A DNA stretch of 64,000 nucleotides, from positions 282,262 through 346,261 of the forward strand of contig NZ_JVVM01000022.1 of the NCBI RefSeq assembly GCF_001054325.1, in the 5' to 3' direction. The translations under genes were made by a program, and so were the position numbers. Shown here in pieces: positions 43,385 to 53,901 of this stretch. The notes beneath the pieces are model-generated. The model made no database searches and had not been told where the DNA came from. It was given only the letters and a program-made list of their open reading frames with translations. Numbering within the stretch: the first letter of the stretch is position 1; each line of letters opens with the position of its first letter. Origin of the DNA: Corynebacterium vitaeruminis (GTDB taxonomy: Bacteria; Actinomycetota; Actinomycetes; Mycobacteriales; Mycobacteriaceae).

Positions 43385-44710
43385 CTACTGGTTCAGGAAT
43401 TCCCGGACCTGCTCCATATCCTTATCGCCGCGACCCGACAGGTTCACCAGCAACAGTAAAGGCTCATCGCCCGCGTGAACCGGAAGCCCGAGCTCGCTAC
43501 CAGCGGCAGGGTCGGTTTCACGGAGTCGCGCAATCTTAATGGCCTGCGCCAGCGCATGCGAGGATTCCATCGCCGGAATAATGCCCTCTGTGCGGCTGAG
43601 CAGCTGGAACGCTTCCAGCGCCTCCTCGTCGGTAATTCCGACATAGCTGGCGCGGCCATTTTCCTTCAGCATGCCGTGCTCCGGGCCAACGGACGGGTAA
43701 TCCAAGCCCGCCGAGATGGAGTGCGATGGCAACACCTCGCCGTCGTCGGAAAGCATGACAAACGAGCGCATGCCGTGAAGGACGCCAGCCTTACCCGCGT
43801 TGATGGGCGCGCCATGGCGGTCGGTGTCGAGGCCCTCACCTGCGGGTTCCACGCCGATGAGGGCGACATCGGAATCGTCGATGTAGTTGGCAAATGCGCC
43901 AATGGCGTTGGAGCCGCCACCGACGGCTGCGATGACAGCGTCGGGAAGCTTGCCGTAACGCTCGACCATCTGGCTGCGCGATTCCTTTGAAATAACCTGC
44001 TGGAATTCACGCACGATAGTGGGGAATGGGTGCGGGCCAGCGGCTGTGCCTAGCAGGTAGAAAGTGGAGTCGAGAGTCTTGCTCCACTCGACCAGCGCCT
44101 CGTCAATAGCTTCCTTCAAACCAGCGTCGCCGGTGGTGACGGGAACAACTCTTGCTCCCATCAGCTCCATGCGCTCGACATTGGGGTGCTGGCGGGCGAC
44201 GTCGTGTGCGCCCATGTAAATCTCGCACTCAAGCCCCAGCAGTGCAGCGGCCATCGCGGTGGCCGTGCCGTGCTGGCCTGCACCCGTCTCAGCAATGAGG
44301 CGAGTTTTTCCCATGCGCTTTGCCAGCAGTGCCTGGCCGACCACGTTGTTGCCCTTGTGCGCGCCGCCGTGGTTGAGATCCTCGCGCTTGAGCACAATCG
44401 TCGTGTTCGGCGTGGACAGTCGACGGCATTCGAACAGTGGGGTCGCGCGGCCGAGAAAATCACGACGCAGTTCTTCCAGCTCCCGCTGAAACTCTGGATC
44501 GCTCATCGCCTCAATGTAAGCCGCTTCCAATTCATCGAGCGCTGGCAGCAGGAACTCCGGCACTTCCTGTCCGCCGAAGCGGCCGAAAAACGCAGGCAAG
44601 AGGGTTTCGCGCACCTCGCCCGCGCCGTTAATGCTTGCCGACGGAACCCTGGTTGCAGTCGGTGCCGCAGCCTTGGCGACGGCTTCCGCGCTGGGGTTGA
44701 AATCAGTCAT
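43385..44710 (-). CDS. trpB: Tryptophan synthase beta chain, stand-alone, enteric type
   Basis: This 441-residue PLP enzyme makes tryptophan from indole and serine. The PLP lysine lies in [24 protein letters not shown], catalytic Glu in [11 protein letters not shown], phosphate loop in GGGSNAIG, and the end reads [33 protein letters not shown] and SGRGDKD resemble the E. coli-type sequence rather than the typical HTGAHKIN of actinobacterial TrpB. That fits the known transfer of an enteric trp operon into corynebacteria. The N-terminus is about 40 residues longer than usual. No trpA or other trp gene is present in the window. It is preceded by a Trp attenuator. Confidence 0.93.
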   Translation of the reverse strand: MTDFNPSAEAVAKAAAPTATRVPSASINGAGEVRETLLPAFFGRFGGQEVPEFLLPALDELEAAYIEAMSDPEFQRELEELRRDFLGRATPLFECRRLSTPNTTIVLKREDLNHGGAHKGNNVVGQALLAKRMGKTRLIAETGAGQHGTATAMAAALLGLECEIYMGAHDVARQHPNVERMELMGARVVPVTTGDAGLKEAIDEALVEWSKTLDSTFYLLGTAAGPHPFPTIVREFQQVISKESRSQMVERYGKLPDAVIAAVGGGSNAIGAFANYIDDSDVALIGVEPAGEGLDTDRHGAPINAGKAGVLHGMRSFVMLSDDGEVLPSHSISAGLDYPSVGPEHGMLKENGRASYVGITDEEALEAFQLLSRTEGIIPAMESSHALAQAIKIARLRETDPAAGSELGLPVHAGDEPLLLLVNLSGRGDKDMEQVREFLNQ

Positions 44711-44790
44711 TGAGGGGGCCTTTCATTGCTGTTCTTTACTTCAGCGGGCCCTGGATCTTTTGTCGAACCGATAAAAGTCTCGAACCGATA

Positions 44791-44888
44791 AAAGAAAAGA
44801 GCCCGCCAGATTTATCTTCTTGCGAGCTCGTACTTGACGGGTTTGCCGTCGACACTAATGAGATGACGTGACGTTGCTCGCGGACTTA
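44791..44888 (-). promoter_or_regulatory. Trp attenuator upstream of trpB
   Basis: Read on the minus strand, four segments can pair. Segment 1 GCTCGC overlaps the end of trpL. Segment 2 GCGAGC lies at about 44876-44881. Segment 3 GAGCTCGC is at 44829-44822. Segment 4 GGCGGGCTC is near 44807-44799 and is followed by TTTTCTTTT. 1:2 leaves 3:4 to form the terminator; stalling at the Trp codons frees 2:3 as antiterminator. Attenuation lowers trpB expression when tryptophan is plentiful. Confidence 0.85.
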
Positions 44889-44948
44889 GGCGAGCCACCA
44901 CCACTGCGCGCCATATTGCGCGGGTGTGTTCATCAGGGGTGTCATCAT
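44886..44948 (-). CDS. trpL: Trp leader peptide TrpL with three consecutive Trp codons
   Basis: This 20-residue ORF begins MMTPLMNTPAQY and ends GAQWWWLA before TAA (44888-44886). The three TGG codons lie just before attenuator segment 1, the standard place to sense charged tRNA-Trp. No ribosome site precedes it. The -10 box is 7 bases away, so translation is probably leaderless. Initiation at the second or sixth Met codon is possible. Confidence 0.85.
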   Translation of the reverse strand: MMTPLMNTPAQYGAQWWWLA

Positions 44949-44955
44949 GGAAATC

Positions 44956-44985
44956 ACAATAACTCATGCTTTCCGTAGCAGCCAA
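44956..44985 (-). promoter_or_regulatory. Promoter of trpL-trpB, leaderless type
   Basis: On the minus strand TTGGCT (44985-44980), an 18-base spacer and TATTGT (44961-44956) end 7 bases before the trpL ATG, so the transcript probably starts at the ATG itself. Confidence 0.6.
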
Positions 44986-45127
44986 AGCGGGGTAGGGCGT
45001 GGGGGTCAGGATTTGGCACAGGTTACTTACAGAAGCGTCTCAACTGTGTCTAGGGCGTAAGGCAGTTTTCCTATAAGTCGGGTACACGCAGAGCGGAATT
45101 CCTAGATTCCCCTCGACACCACCGGAT

Positions 45128-46576
45128 GTGAGGACTAACGTTCCGAAGGTGATTACGCTGTCGCGGCAGACCACTAAATCACGTCGGGGAGTTCGTCCCA
45201 CGACGCTGGTGGTGTGGTGTTATGCCGCCCTCATAACCGTTGGCACGGTTCTGTTAATGCTGCCGATTTCGGCGGCCGAGAGTCATCCCACGGGGCAGTG
45301 TGCCCCGAGTCCTGGGGATATGTGCCTGCCTACAGCTCTGTCCGATGCGCTGTTTACAGCCACCTCGGCAACAAGCCTGACGGGCTTGATTACCGTTGAC
45401 ACGGCCACCCATTGGTCAACCTTCGGCAAGGTCGTCATCATGCTGTTGATTCAGCTGGGAGGCCTCGGGTTCATGACCTTGGCTTCACTTTTTGGTCTTT
45501 TCGTGGCAGGAAGGCTTGGCCTTAACCGCCGTGCCGGTGCTCGCGTCGAAGGTCGCGGTATGGACATGGGGGAAATCTCATGGGTTGTCCGTGCTGCTGT
45601 CAGCTTCACTCTGCTGGTGGAGTTCGTGGTGGCAGTGGTACTAACGCTGCGGTTCCACTTCGGTTATGAGTACAGCTGGGGAAGAGCTGTGTGGGAAGGC
45701 TTGTTCCATGCCATCTCCGGCTTTAACAACGCCGGCTTCGCTCTGTATACCGACAATGTCATGGGATTTTTCAGTGATACCTGGGTGCTATTGCCCCTGG
45801 CCTTCGCCCTCATTGTGGGTGGTCTGGGTTTTCCGGTTTTGCTCGAGGCTTGGCGGCACCTGAAGACGTGGCTCAGCGTTCGCACTCGAGGACAGCTGCC
45901 TAAGCGCTGGTCATTGACTACTCGCTTCACCATTAAAGGCACCATCCTGCTGATTGCCTTGGGCACGCTCATGGTGGCATTTGGTGAGTGGTCCAATGCC
46001 ATGTCTGGATTCACCACGGGGGAGAAGATACTCAACTCATTCTTCGCTGGTGTGAGCCCGCGTACCGCGGGGTTCAACGCACTCGATTACGCAGACTTTC
46101 ACCCGTCGACACTGCTGGGCACGGACTTCCTCATGTTCATTGGCGGCGGCACCGGTGGTACCGCAGGTGGCGTGAAAATCACGACGTCGGCCGTCATTCT
46201 CGCCGCCGTTCTCGCGGAGATTCGCGGTGACACCTCCGTATCCGTGGCTCGGCGGCGCCTCAACCCAAAGGTGCTGCGCCAGGCCCTCGTCGTCCTTGCA
46301 TTCGGTATTGGTCAGGTATTTCTGGCAGTAATCGCCGTCAGTTTCCTAGCGCCACAGTTTTCTACTGACCAAATCCTTTTTGAAGTAGTCAGTGCCTTCG
46401 CCACGGTAGGCCTTTCCACAGGTATCACCGCTGACCTGCCGGTTGCAGCACAGGCAATCTTCATCGTGCTGATGTTCACCGGCCGTGTTGGCCCAATCGC
46501 CTTGGCGACGGCCCTGGCCGCCCGCCCACGCCAGCGCGTCTACGAATATCCGGAAGAAAGGCCCTTCATTGGCTAA
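45128..46576 (+). CDS. ktrB: Potassium uptake channel subunit (TrkH/KtrB family)
   Basis: This 482-residue K+-translocating membrane protein has about ten hydrophobic segments in MPM repeats. The selectivity-filter glycines are in TATSLTGL, SGFNNAGFAL, PRTAGFN and FATVGLSTG. It works with the RCK subunit encoded downstream. The N-terminal start is uncertain: GTG 45128, or GTG 45149 with GAAG close by. Divergent from trpL-trpB. Confidence 0.92.
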   Translation: MRTNVPKVITLSRQTTKSRRGVRPTTLVVWCYAALITVGTVLLMLPISAAESHPTGQCAPSPGDMCLPTALSDALFTATSATSLTGLITVDTATHWSTFGKVVIMLLIQLGGLGFMTLASLFGLFVAGRLGLNRRAGARVEGRGMDMGEISWVVRAAVSFTLLVEFVVAVVLTLRFHFGYEYSWGRAVWEGLFHAISGFNNAGFALYTDNVMGFFSDTWVLLPLAFALIVGGLGFPVLLEAWRHLKTWLSVRTRGQLPKRWSLTTRFTIKGTILLIALGTLMVAFGEWSNAMSGFTTGEKILNSFFAGVSPRTAGFNALDYADFHPSTLLGTDFLMFIGGGTGGTAGGVKITTSAVILAAVLAEIRGDTSVSVARRRLNPKVLRQALVVLAFGIGQVFLAVIAVSFLAPQFSTDQILFEVVSAFATVGLSTGITADLPVAAQAIFIVLMFTGRVGPIALATALAARPRQRVYEYPEERPFIG

Positions 46577-47270
46577 CTCGAAATTCAACCCGTTTGCAGG
46601 TTTCGCGGAGCATTTCTCCAACCAAGCCAGCTCTTCGCCTGTTGTCATCCTCGGCATGGGGCGTTTCGGACAGGCGCTCGGTGAGGAGCTGGTCGCCGGC
46701 GGTATCGAAGTTCTCTGTGTCGATCATCGTGAGAAGGTGGTTCAGGAGTTGTCCTCGACTTTTGACCACGTGGTCACCGCCGACACCACCATGCCCGAAG
46801 TGCTTAAACAGCTCGGTGTCGATGAAGCCGAACGCGTGGTCATTGCGATCGGCAGTGACATTGAGGCTTCATTGCTGACTGCGTCCGCGTTGGTAGACAT
46901 GGGCGTGCCCATGATTTGGGCAAAGGCCGATAACCAGGCCCACGCCAAAATTCTGGGCCAGATTGGTGTGCACCACGTCATCCGTCCGGAGGCCGACACC
47001 GGCCGTCGTATCGCGCACCTCATCGGTGGCAAGGTCCAGGATTTCCTGGAATTCGATCGCGACTACGCAGTCGGCAAGGTCGCGCCGCCGATTCACTGTC
47101 TGGATAAGACAGTGGCGGAGATCAACCAGAGCGCACCGATTACGGTCGTTGCCGTGCAAAAGCGTGGTCAGCGATTCCGTCCTGCGCTTGCCGACGACCG
47201 CATTACCGCAGGTGATCTCCTGATTGTTTCGGGTGCCATTCGGCAGTTGGAAACATTCGCCGGAGAGTAG
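46569..47270 (+). CDS. ktrA: TrkA/KtrA-type RCK regulatory subunit of potassium uptake
   Basis: This 233-residue cytoplasmic protein has a Rossmann RCK-N domain (VVILGMGRFGQALGEEL, about residues 24-40; acidic end of strand 2 in CVDHRE) and an RCK-C domain near the end. It gates KtrB in response to nucleotides. TTG 46569 is chosen: AGAAAGG lies 7 bases upstream and it overlaps the ktrB stop by 8 bases. Confidence 0.92.
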   Translation: MANSKFNPFAGFAEHFSNQASSSPVVILGMGRFGQALGEELVAGGIEVLCVDHREKVVQELSSTFDHVVTADTTMPEVLKQLGVDEAERVVIAIGSDIEASLLTASALVDMGVPMIWAKADNQAHAKILGQIGVHHVIRPEADTGRRIAHLIGGKVQDFLEFDRDYAVGKVAPPIHCLDKTVAEINQSAPITVVAVQKRGQRFRPALADDRITAGDLLIVSGAIRQLETFAGE

Positions 47271-47280
47271 TCACTGATGG

Positions 47281-47622
47281 CTACTTGTCGCCGTGGCTGT
47301 CGATTCCGTCGACGCCTGTGACCGTGGTCAGCAGAAACACGGAATCTGTTAGAGCTTTCACGCCGTGCTTGACGTGGGTGAGTGCCTTGAGATTGCCCTC
47401 GGAAATCGTGGTTTCATCGGCACCGGTGATTTCAACTTCGCCAACAAGCACAAGCATCGAGGCTGCGGGCGGTGAGTTATGGGCAGAAAGCTCAGTTCCT
47501 TCAGTCAGCGCGATGAGGGTCTGGCGCAGCGGGCCGTCGTGGACAACGATTTCCGCAGTGCGGCCATTGTTGTTGCTTTTGGCCTGGGCTAGAAGCTCGT
47601 CCTTGTGGGTAAGAATCCTCAT
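47281..47622 (-). CDS. Small cupin-like protein
   Basis: This is a 113-residue single-domain cupin-like protein. It contains LIALTEGTELSAHNSPPAASMLVLVGEVEI and VKHGVKALTDSVFLLTTV. Only some of the usual metal His ligands are visible (AHN in motif 1, HGV in motif 2). AAGGAG, inside the end of thiE, lies 8 bases before its ATG, so it is translated from the thiE mRNA. Function unknown. Confidence 0.7.
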   Translation of the reverse strand: MRILTHKDELLAQAKSNNNGRTAEIVVHDGPLRQTLIALTEGTELSAHNSPPAASMLVLVGEVEITGADETTISEGNLKALTHVKHGVKALTDSVFLLTTVTGVDGIDSHGDK

Positions 47623-47625
47623 GTT

Positions 47626-48384
47626 TTAGCTCCTTGGTGTAACCATAGCGCGCAGGGCACGCGCTGCCTCTTCCGGATTTTCTGCCTCGGTCAGTGCGCG
47701 AACCACCACAATGCGTTCCGCACCAGCGGCGATAACTTCGCCGGCGGTCTCGGCGTTGATACCGCCGATTGCCCACCATGGCTTGACGGGATCACTTGCG
47801 CCGCGGTCGTGTGGACGCACAATATCGGCCACGGAATCCTGGTGGGACTCCGCTGATCCTTGTGCCCGCACTCTCCGTACCAGTGCCGCAGCCTCACTGA
47901 CTATCTCGACTCCGACGGGCTGACGGTCGGGCTTCGTCGGGGTGGCATAAACCGGGCCGATTACCGCGTAATCGATGCCATCGTCGGCAAGCGAGGCGGC
48001 GAACATGTCTAGATTTCGGTTGGACCGGCCGATGAGAACCTCGGGGCCAACGATCTGACGGGCCTGCTCAGTAGTGAGGTCTTCCTGACCCACATGCAGA
48101 ATGTCTGCGCCGGTCAGCGCGGCAATGTCGGCGCGGTCATTGACGGCGAAGAGCTTGCCGTGTTCAGCGGCGACCTCGGCGAGGGTCTCCACGGCGGCAA
48201 TTTCGTCGCGAGTGTCGACTTTCTTGTCGCGCAGCTGGATGATGTCGGTGCCCCCTTCGTAACAGGCGTGCAGGAATTCGCGCAGATCACCGCGGGATGC
48301 GCGCGAGTCGGTGCAGAGGTACAGGCGGGCGTCGGCAAGCAGGGCGCGTCGTGTTGTGCGAGTGGCGGCAGATGAGGCGTTCAT
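47626..48384 (-). CDS. thiE: Thiamine-phosphate synthase
   Basis: This 252-residue TIM-barrel enzyme joins HMP-PP and thiazole phosphate. Motifs are IIQLRDKKVD, FAVNDRADIA, LHVGQEDL, YAVIGPVYATPTKP and AIGGINAE. The phosphate loop reads IGRSNRN, where IGxSTH is usual. About 30 extra residues (AQGSAESHQDSVADIVRPHD) are inserted before the last strands. It is divergent from the riboswitch-controlled thiOSGF operon and followed by the cupin gene. Confidence 0.9.
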   Translation of the reverse strand: MNASSAATRTTRRALLADARLYLCTDSRASRGDLREFLHACYEGGTDIIQLRDKKVDTRDEIAAVETLAEVAAEHGKLFAVNDRADIAALTGADILHVGQEDLTTEQARQIVGPEVLIGRSNRNLDMFAASLADDGIDYAVIGPVYATPTKPDRQPVGVEIVSEAAALVRRVRAQGSAESHQDSVADIVRPHDRGASDPVKPWWAIGGINAETAGEVIAAGAERIVVVRALTEAENPEEAARALRAMVTPRS

Positions 48385-48454
48385 GTCCCCATGCTAGGCG
48401 AGGTTGAGGATGCGGTGTCGTGGCGGCCATCGGGAAGTCATATGATGGGGGAGT

Positions 48455-48563
48455 ACCAATTTCCGCGGGAGCCGTGCCCGGTATCGATGAGACACCGCTG
48501 GCTGAGAGGGCGAGTAACGCCGACCGCTTTTACCTGATGCGGGTTATGCCGCCGGAGGGAGGA
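48455..48563 (+). promoter_or_regulatory. TPP riboswitch (THI box) controlling thiO-thiS-thiG-thiF
   Basis: The conserved TPP aptamer elements are present in order: GCGGGAGCC, GGCTGAGAGGG near 48500, ACCTGATGCGGGTTATGCCG near 48532-48551, and CGGAGGGA near 48553-48560. The last element is directly followed by GGAATG, so the thiO ribosome site and start can be sequestered; CCAATTTCC at 48456-48464 can pair with GGAATGG. This predicts translational control. A TATGAT box at 48441-48446 fits the promoter. Confidence 0.93.
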
Positions 48564-49748
48564 ATGGCAGTGAATGCTGCCGCTATGGGTGCTGCCTCGA
48601 TAGGTGAGGGTGGCACAGGGGATCCGTCGTCAAGCGTTGTTATCGCAGGTGCGGGCATTATTGGCTTGGCGACGGCATGGAGACTACTTCGCCAGGGACT
48701 CGAGGTGACCGTCCTCGATGCCGAGCCCGTTTCCGGCGCAACTTTCGCCGCAGCTGGCATGCTGGCGCCGGTGGCCGAAGTTGTATGGGATCAGCCGACG
48801 CTGTATCCGCTGATGGTGGAGTCGGGCAAGCTCTACCGCGACTTTGCCCAGGCCATCGCCGAGGAATCGGGCCACGATGTCGGATACATCGAAAATTCCA
48901 CGTTCGTTTGTGCGGGTGATGCCGCCGACCGGCAGACCCTTAGCGAGCTCGTTGAGCTGCAGCATGACATGGGCATGGAGATTAACCGCATCACCGCTAC
49001 CGAGGCGCGCCGGGCGGAACCGGCATTGGGGCCGGGCTGTGTTGGTGCGGTGGATATTCCGGGAGATCACCAGGTCAATCCGCGTCTGCTTGCCGACGCA
49101 CTGCTGACCATCCTGGAAGACCGTGTCATCCGCACCCGCGCGCAAGAGGTTATCTACGATTCCGACCGCGCCATCGGTCTGCGCGGTGCGGACGGAAATG
49201 ACTACCTCGCCGATGAGGTCGTGCTGGCGGCAGGGCTGAACACCGCCGACATCACCGGTCTGCCGGAGAATCTGAATCTGCCACTGCGACCGGTCTATGG
49301 GGATGTGCTGCGTCTGCGTGTGCCGGCGCGTCTGCAGCCGCTGGTCACCCGCACTATTCGCGGTGTTGTTCAGGGGCGTCCGGTTTATATCGTCCCGCGT
49401 GCTGACGGCACCGTCGTGCTCGGTGCAACCTCGCGCGAAGATGACCTGACCGGTGTCTCCGCCGAAGGCGTCCACCAGCTACTGCGCGACGCATACCGCC
49501 TGGTACCGGGCATTCTCGACTGCGAAATCTACGAGATGACCGCCCGCGCCCGTCCGGGTTCCCCGGACGATGTCCCCATGATTGGCCGCGTGGCTCCTGG
49601 TCTGACCGTATCCACCGGCTACTTCCGTCACGGAATTCTGCTTACGGCCATTGGCTCCAAACTCACGGCCGATGTCGTTGCCGGTCGGGAAAATGACAAC
49701 AATCCGGCGCTTCTTTCCGCCGTCGATCCATTCCGCTTCAGCGACTAG
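48564..49748 (+). CDS. thiO: Glycine oxidase ThiO
   Basis: This 394-residue FAD-dependent oxidase (DAO family) converts glycine to the imine used for the thiazole ring. The dinucleotide fold VVIAGAGIIGLATAWRLLRQG lies near residues 24-44, then GATFAAAGMLAPVAE, and the C-terminal GYFRHGILLTAIGSK. ATG 48564 directly behind the riboswitch sets the start. The first 20 residues are an Ala/Gly-rich extension. Confidence 0.93.
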   Translation: MAVNAAAMGAASIGEGGTGDPSSSVVIAGAGIIGLATAWRLLRQGLEVTVLDAEPVSGATFAAAGMLAPVAEVVWDQPTLYPLMVESGKLYRDFAQAIAEESGHDVGYIENSTFVCAGDAADRQTLSELVELQHDMGMEINRITATEARRAEPALGPGCVGAVDIPGDHQVNPRLLADALLTILEDRVIRTRAQEVIYDSDRAIGLRGADGNDYLADEVVLAAGLNTADITGLPENLNLPLRPVYGDVLRLRVPARLQPLVTRTIRGVVQGRPVYIVPRADGTVVLGATSREDDLTGVSAEGVHQLLRDAYRLVPGILDCEIYEMTARARPGSPDDVPMIGRVAPGLTVSTGYFRHGILLTAIGSKLTADVVAGRENDNNPALLSAVDPFRFSD

Positions 49749-49761
49749 AGGAGGCTCGCTT

Positions 49762-50869
<1,108 letters not shown>

Positions 50870-50870
<1 letters not shown>

Positions 50871-52069
50871 TGGCTGAGCAGAGTGCCAATCTATCGGATC
50901 GTGACCTGCGCCGGTACGCGCGGCACCTTACGCTGCCGGGCTTTGGCGCCGAGGGGCAGCGAATCCTGCGAGCCTCCCGCGTCCTCGTTATCGGCGCTGG
51001 TGGCTTGGGATCACCTGCGCTGTTGTACCTGGCCGGTGCAGGGGTCGGACACATCACCATCATTGACGATGACGTGGTCGACGAGTCCAATCTGCAGCGC
51101 CAGGTTATTCACCGCGAGTCCGACATCGGTCGCCCGAAGGCCGAGTCCGCCGCGGATGCTGTGCGGCGCCTCGATTCCGAGGCATCGGTGACCGCAATTG
51201 TCGGCAGGTTGAGCGTCGACAATGCCGAGGAGCTCTTCGCCACTCACGATGTAGTGCTCGACGGCGCGGACAATTTCGCCACCCGCTATCTGTCTTCCGA
51301 TGCTGCGGAGCTGACCGGAACCCCGCTGGTCTGGGCCACAATCCTGCAGTTCGCAGGACAACTGTCTGTGTTCTGGCCGGGGCGCGGTCCCATGCTTCGC
51401 GATCTCTACCCCGACATCCCCGACCCCGGCTCCGTGCCGTCGTGCGCCGCAGGTGGGGTCCTCGGCGCAATGGTCGGTCAGATTGGTTCCATAATGGTCG
51501 TCGAAGCAATCAAGGTGCTCACCGGTGTCGGCAAGGCCGCCGTCGGCAAGCTCGTGCTTATCGACGCTTTGGAGGCAACCACCCGCACACTGTCCTTTGC
51601 AACCGACCCGGAGCGCGAACCCGTTTCCGACCTGACCGAAATTGCGCAGGTATGCGCAGCTTCGTGGTCGGAAGATGAAGACGGCTCGGAGCAGAATGTG
51701 CGCAGCGTTGGTCCTCATGCAGTGCGTGAGCTTCTCGCCGAGGGCGTGCCTCTTATCGATGTACGCGAGCCCGAAGAGTATGCAGAGGCCGCCATTGCCG
51801 GATCGGTGCTTGTACCGCTCGGCGAAATTCGCAGCCGTAGGTGGGCTGCGATTCGCGAAGCGTGGGCTGAGCGGAACCTCCAGCCGAACTCCCCACGAGT
51901 CGTCATTCACTGCCACTCGGGTGCCCGTTCGCAGCAGGCAATTGAGCTGCTGGCTGGCGAGGTCGAGACTGATGGTGCCACGCCGGAGCTCATCAACTTG
52001 GACGGAGGTATTGTGGCCTGGCAGGCTGCGGGGCAGGAGACCGTCGTAAAGCGTGGTGGAACGCACTAA
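50870..52069 (+). CDS. thiF: ThiF/MoeB-type adenylyltransferase with C-terminal rhodanese domain
   Basis: This 399-residue E1-like enzyme adenylates the ThiS C-terminus, and its rhodanese part can transfer sulfur. Nucleotide motif VLVIGAGGLGSPALLYLAGAG and SNLQRQVIH are visible; the acceptor Cys lies in GSVPSCAAGGVLG. The rhodanese loop is HCHSGARSQ (about residues 348-356). The Cys pairs of the structural zinc site of MoeB are not seen. One base overlaps thiG (TAATG). It may also serve molybdopterin or other carriers. Confidence 0.92.
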
Positions 52070-52105
52070 TTAGCAGCTACCGCCATGCCCAGTTGAACAG
52101 TGTGC

Positions 52106-53692
52106 TTACGCCTGTGGCTTCAGTGTCGTTGACCACAACTCGGTGCCACGGGTGGTGAGCAAACGGACAGTCATCTCACGCGAGTCGCCGTCAATGTCGA
52201 CTTCACCGAAGTGTTGGAAATCCTGCGTGGGGTCGGCGTTGGCGTTGTCCTTACCCGGAGCGTGGACGTATTCCACCTTCGGCCCGAAGGTCAGATCCAT
52301 TTCGTTGGGGCCGAAAGCGCCCGCGTGGAGAGGACCGGAGACGAATTCCCAGAAGGGCGCGAAGTCAGTGAACTGTGCGCGCTCGGGGCTGTAGTGGTGA
52401 GCCGCGGTGTAGTGCACATCGGCGGTGAGCCAAACGACATTTGAAACATCTTTAATGGCGCTGAGCAGGCGAGCGATTTCACGCTCACGGCCTGCAGGCG
52501 TACCGGCGGCACCATTGGATACGCTTTCTTGGTCACCATCGTCGCCGTCGGGGACGATGATTCCAAGCGGTAGGTCATTAGCAACAATCTTCCACGTCGC
52601 GCGGGAGTCCTTGAGGGAGTCGATTAACCAGTTTGTCTGCTTTTCGCCAAGGATTGGTTCTTCGGTTGTTGAGCGCGGATTATTGGAAGTGTTTTCTCCC
52701 TTGTAGCTGCGCATATCCAGGATGAAGATGTCTAGCAGAGGGCCGTAGGAAACCTTGCGGTAGACGCGCCCATCCACCGTCATTTGCTGGTCAATCGGCT
52801 GCCACTCATGGAAAGCCTGGTAGGCGCGCTTGGCCAGAGTGTTGACATCGCGCTCGGTATAGCGATCATCATCGAGGATTTCATTGGGGTACCAGTTGTT
52901 GACTGTTTCGTGGTCATCCCACTGGACCAGCTGCGGAACCTGCGCATTGAAGGCCAAGTAGTTCTTGTCCATGAGGTTGTAGGAGTACTGGCCACGGTAC
53001 TCTTCGAGAGTTTCAGCAACCTTGGATTTGGCTGGAGTGACATGGTTGCGCCACACAGTGCCGTCGGAAAGCGTGACGGATTCATCCAGCGGACCGTCGG
53101 CATAGCAGGTGTCGCCTGAGTGAATGAATAGGTCTGGATTGCGCTCCAGCATGGTGGAGAAGCCGGTGTAGCCACCGATTTCGTCGTTAATTCCCCAACC
53201 CTGACCTGCGACATCGCCGGACCAGTGCAATCGGATGTTGGATGCGCGGTTGGGGGCAGTACGGAAGGTGCCAATAACGGGATCAGAGCAAACTCCAGTA
53301 TCTGCCTCTTCCAACGTGACGCGGTAAAAGGTTTCCTGTCCCGGCTCGAGACCGACGACACGTAGACGTCCGGTGCCGTCGGTGCCCGGAGTTAACAGAG
53401 AGTTGCTGAGGAATACCTTGGCATTCTGGAAGCTCTCAGTTGCAGCAGTTTCAACCATCATGCGGGCGGGGCGGTCTGAGCGAGCCCAAATTAATGCGCC
53501 GTCGCCGCGGATATCGCCACTCGCAACGCCGTGGGTGAGCTGTGGCCGAGAACGCAATAACCCTGGGGAGGCCAGTGACGGCGAACCCGGTGTAACTGAA
53601 GCGGCAGCTCCAGAGGCATGAGCGAGCGTGACTGAAGTAGCAAGTGCGGTGGATGCGCCTAAACGTAGAGCGCTGCGACGGGAAAGCTGCAT
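52106..53692 (-). CDS. phoD: PhoD-like alkaline phosphatase/phosphodiesterase, Tat-secreted
   Basis: This protein of about 528 residues has a twin-arginine signal (LSRRSALRLG) and an N-terminal Ig-like domain (THGVASGDIRGDGALIWAR). The PhoD metallophosphatase core shows IHSGDTCYADGP, VQWDDHETVNNW, DMRSYKG, and LTADVHYTAAH. It binds metal ions and releases phosphate outside the membrane. ATG 53692 gives a typical Tat n-region; GTG 53716 would add eight residues. No ribosome site or PhoR box is evident. Confidence 0.9.
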   Translation of the reverse strand: MQLSRRSALRLGASTALATSVTLAHASGAAASVTPGSPSLASPGLLRSRPQLTHGVASGDIRGDGALIWARSDRPARMMVETAATESFQNAKVFLSNSLLTPGTDGTGRLRVVGLEPGQETFYRVTLEEADTGVCSDPVIGTFRTAPNRASNIRLHWSGDVAGQGWGINDEIGGYTGFSTMLERNPDLFIHSGDTCYADGPLDESVTLSDGTVWRNHVTPAKSKVAETLEEYRGQYSYNLMDKNYLAFNAQVPQLVQWDDHETVNNWYPNEILDDDRYTERDVNTLAKRAYQAFHEWQPIDQQMTVDGRVYRKVSYGPLLDIFILDMRSYKGENTSNNPRSTTEEPILGEKQTNWLIDSLKDSRATWKIVANDLPLGIIVPDGDDGDQESVSNGAAGTPAGREREIARLLSAIKDVSNVVWLTADVHYTAAHHYSPERAQFTDFAPFWEFVSGPLHAGAFGPNEMDLTFGPKVEYVHAPGKDNANADPTQDFQHFGEVDIDGDSREMTVRLLTTRGTELWSTTLKPQA

Positions 53693-53901
53693 GGAGTCGA
53701 ACGATAGGTTTTCCACTTTGACGTTCAGTTAAACCAGCGTGAACTCGAAGGAAAAAGTCTCAATTACAGCACAAAGGCTTGGATATTGAGAATGGCTGGG
53801 TTTCTTTTTGTAACGTAGATAACCGACTTGGGAGGAATGTGTCTTCCGAGCTGTCTTTTCTAAGACAGACAATCTAGAAGTGAAAGGCGCTGGCCCCGAT
53901 A

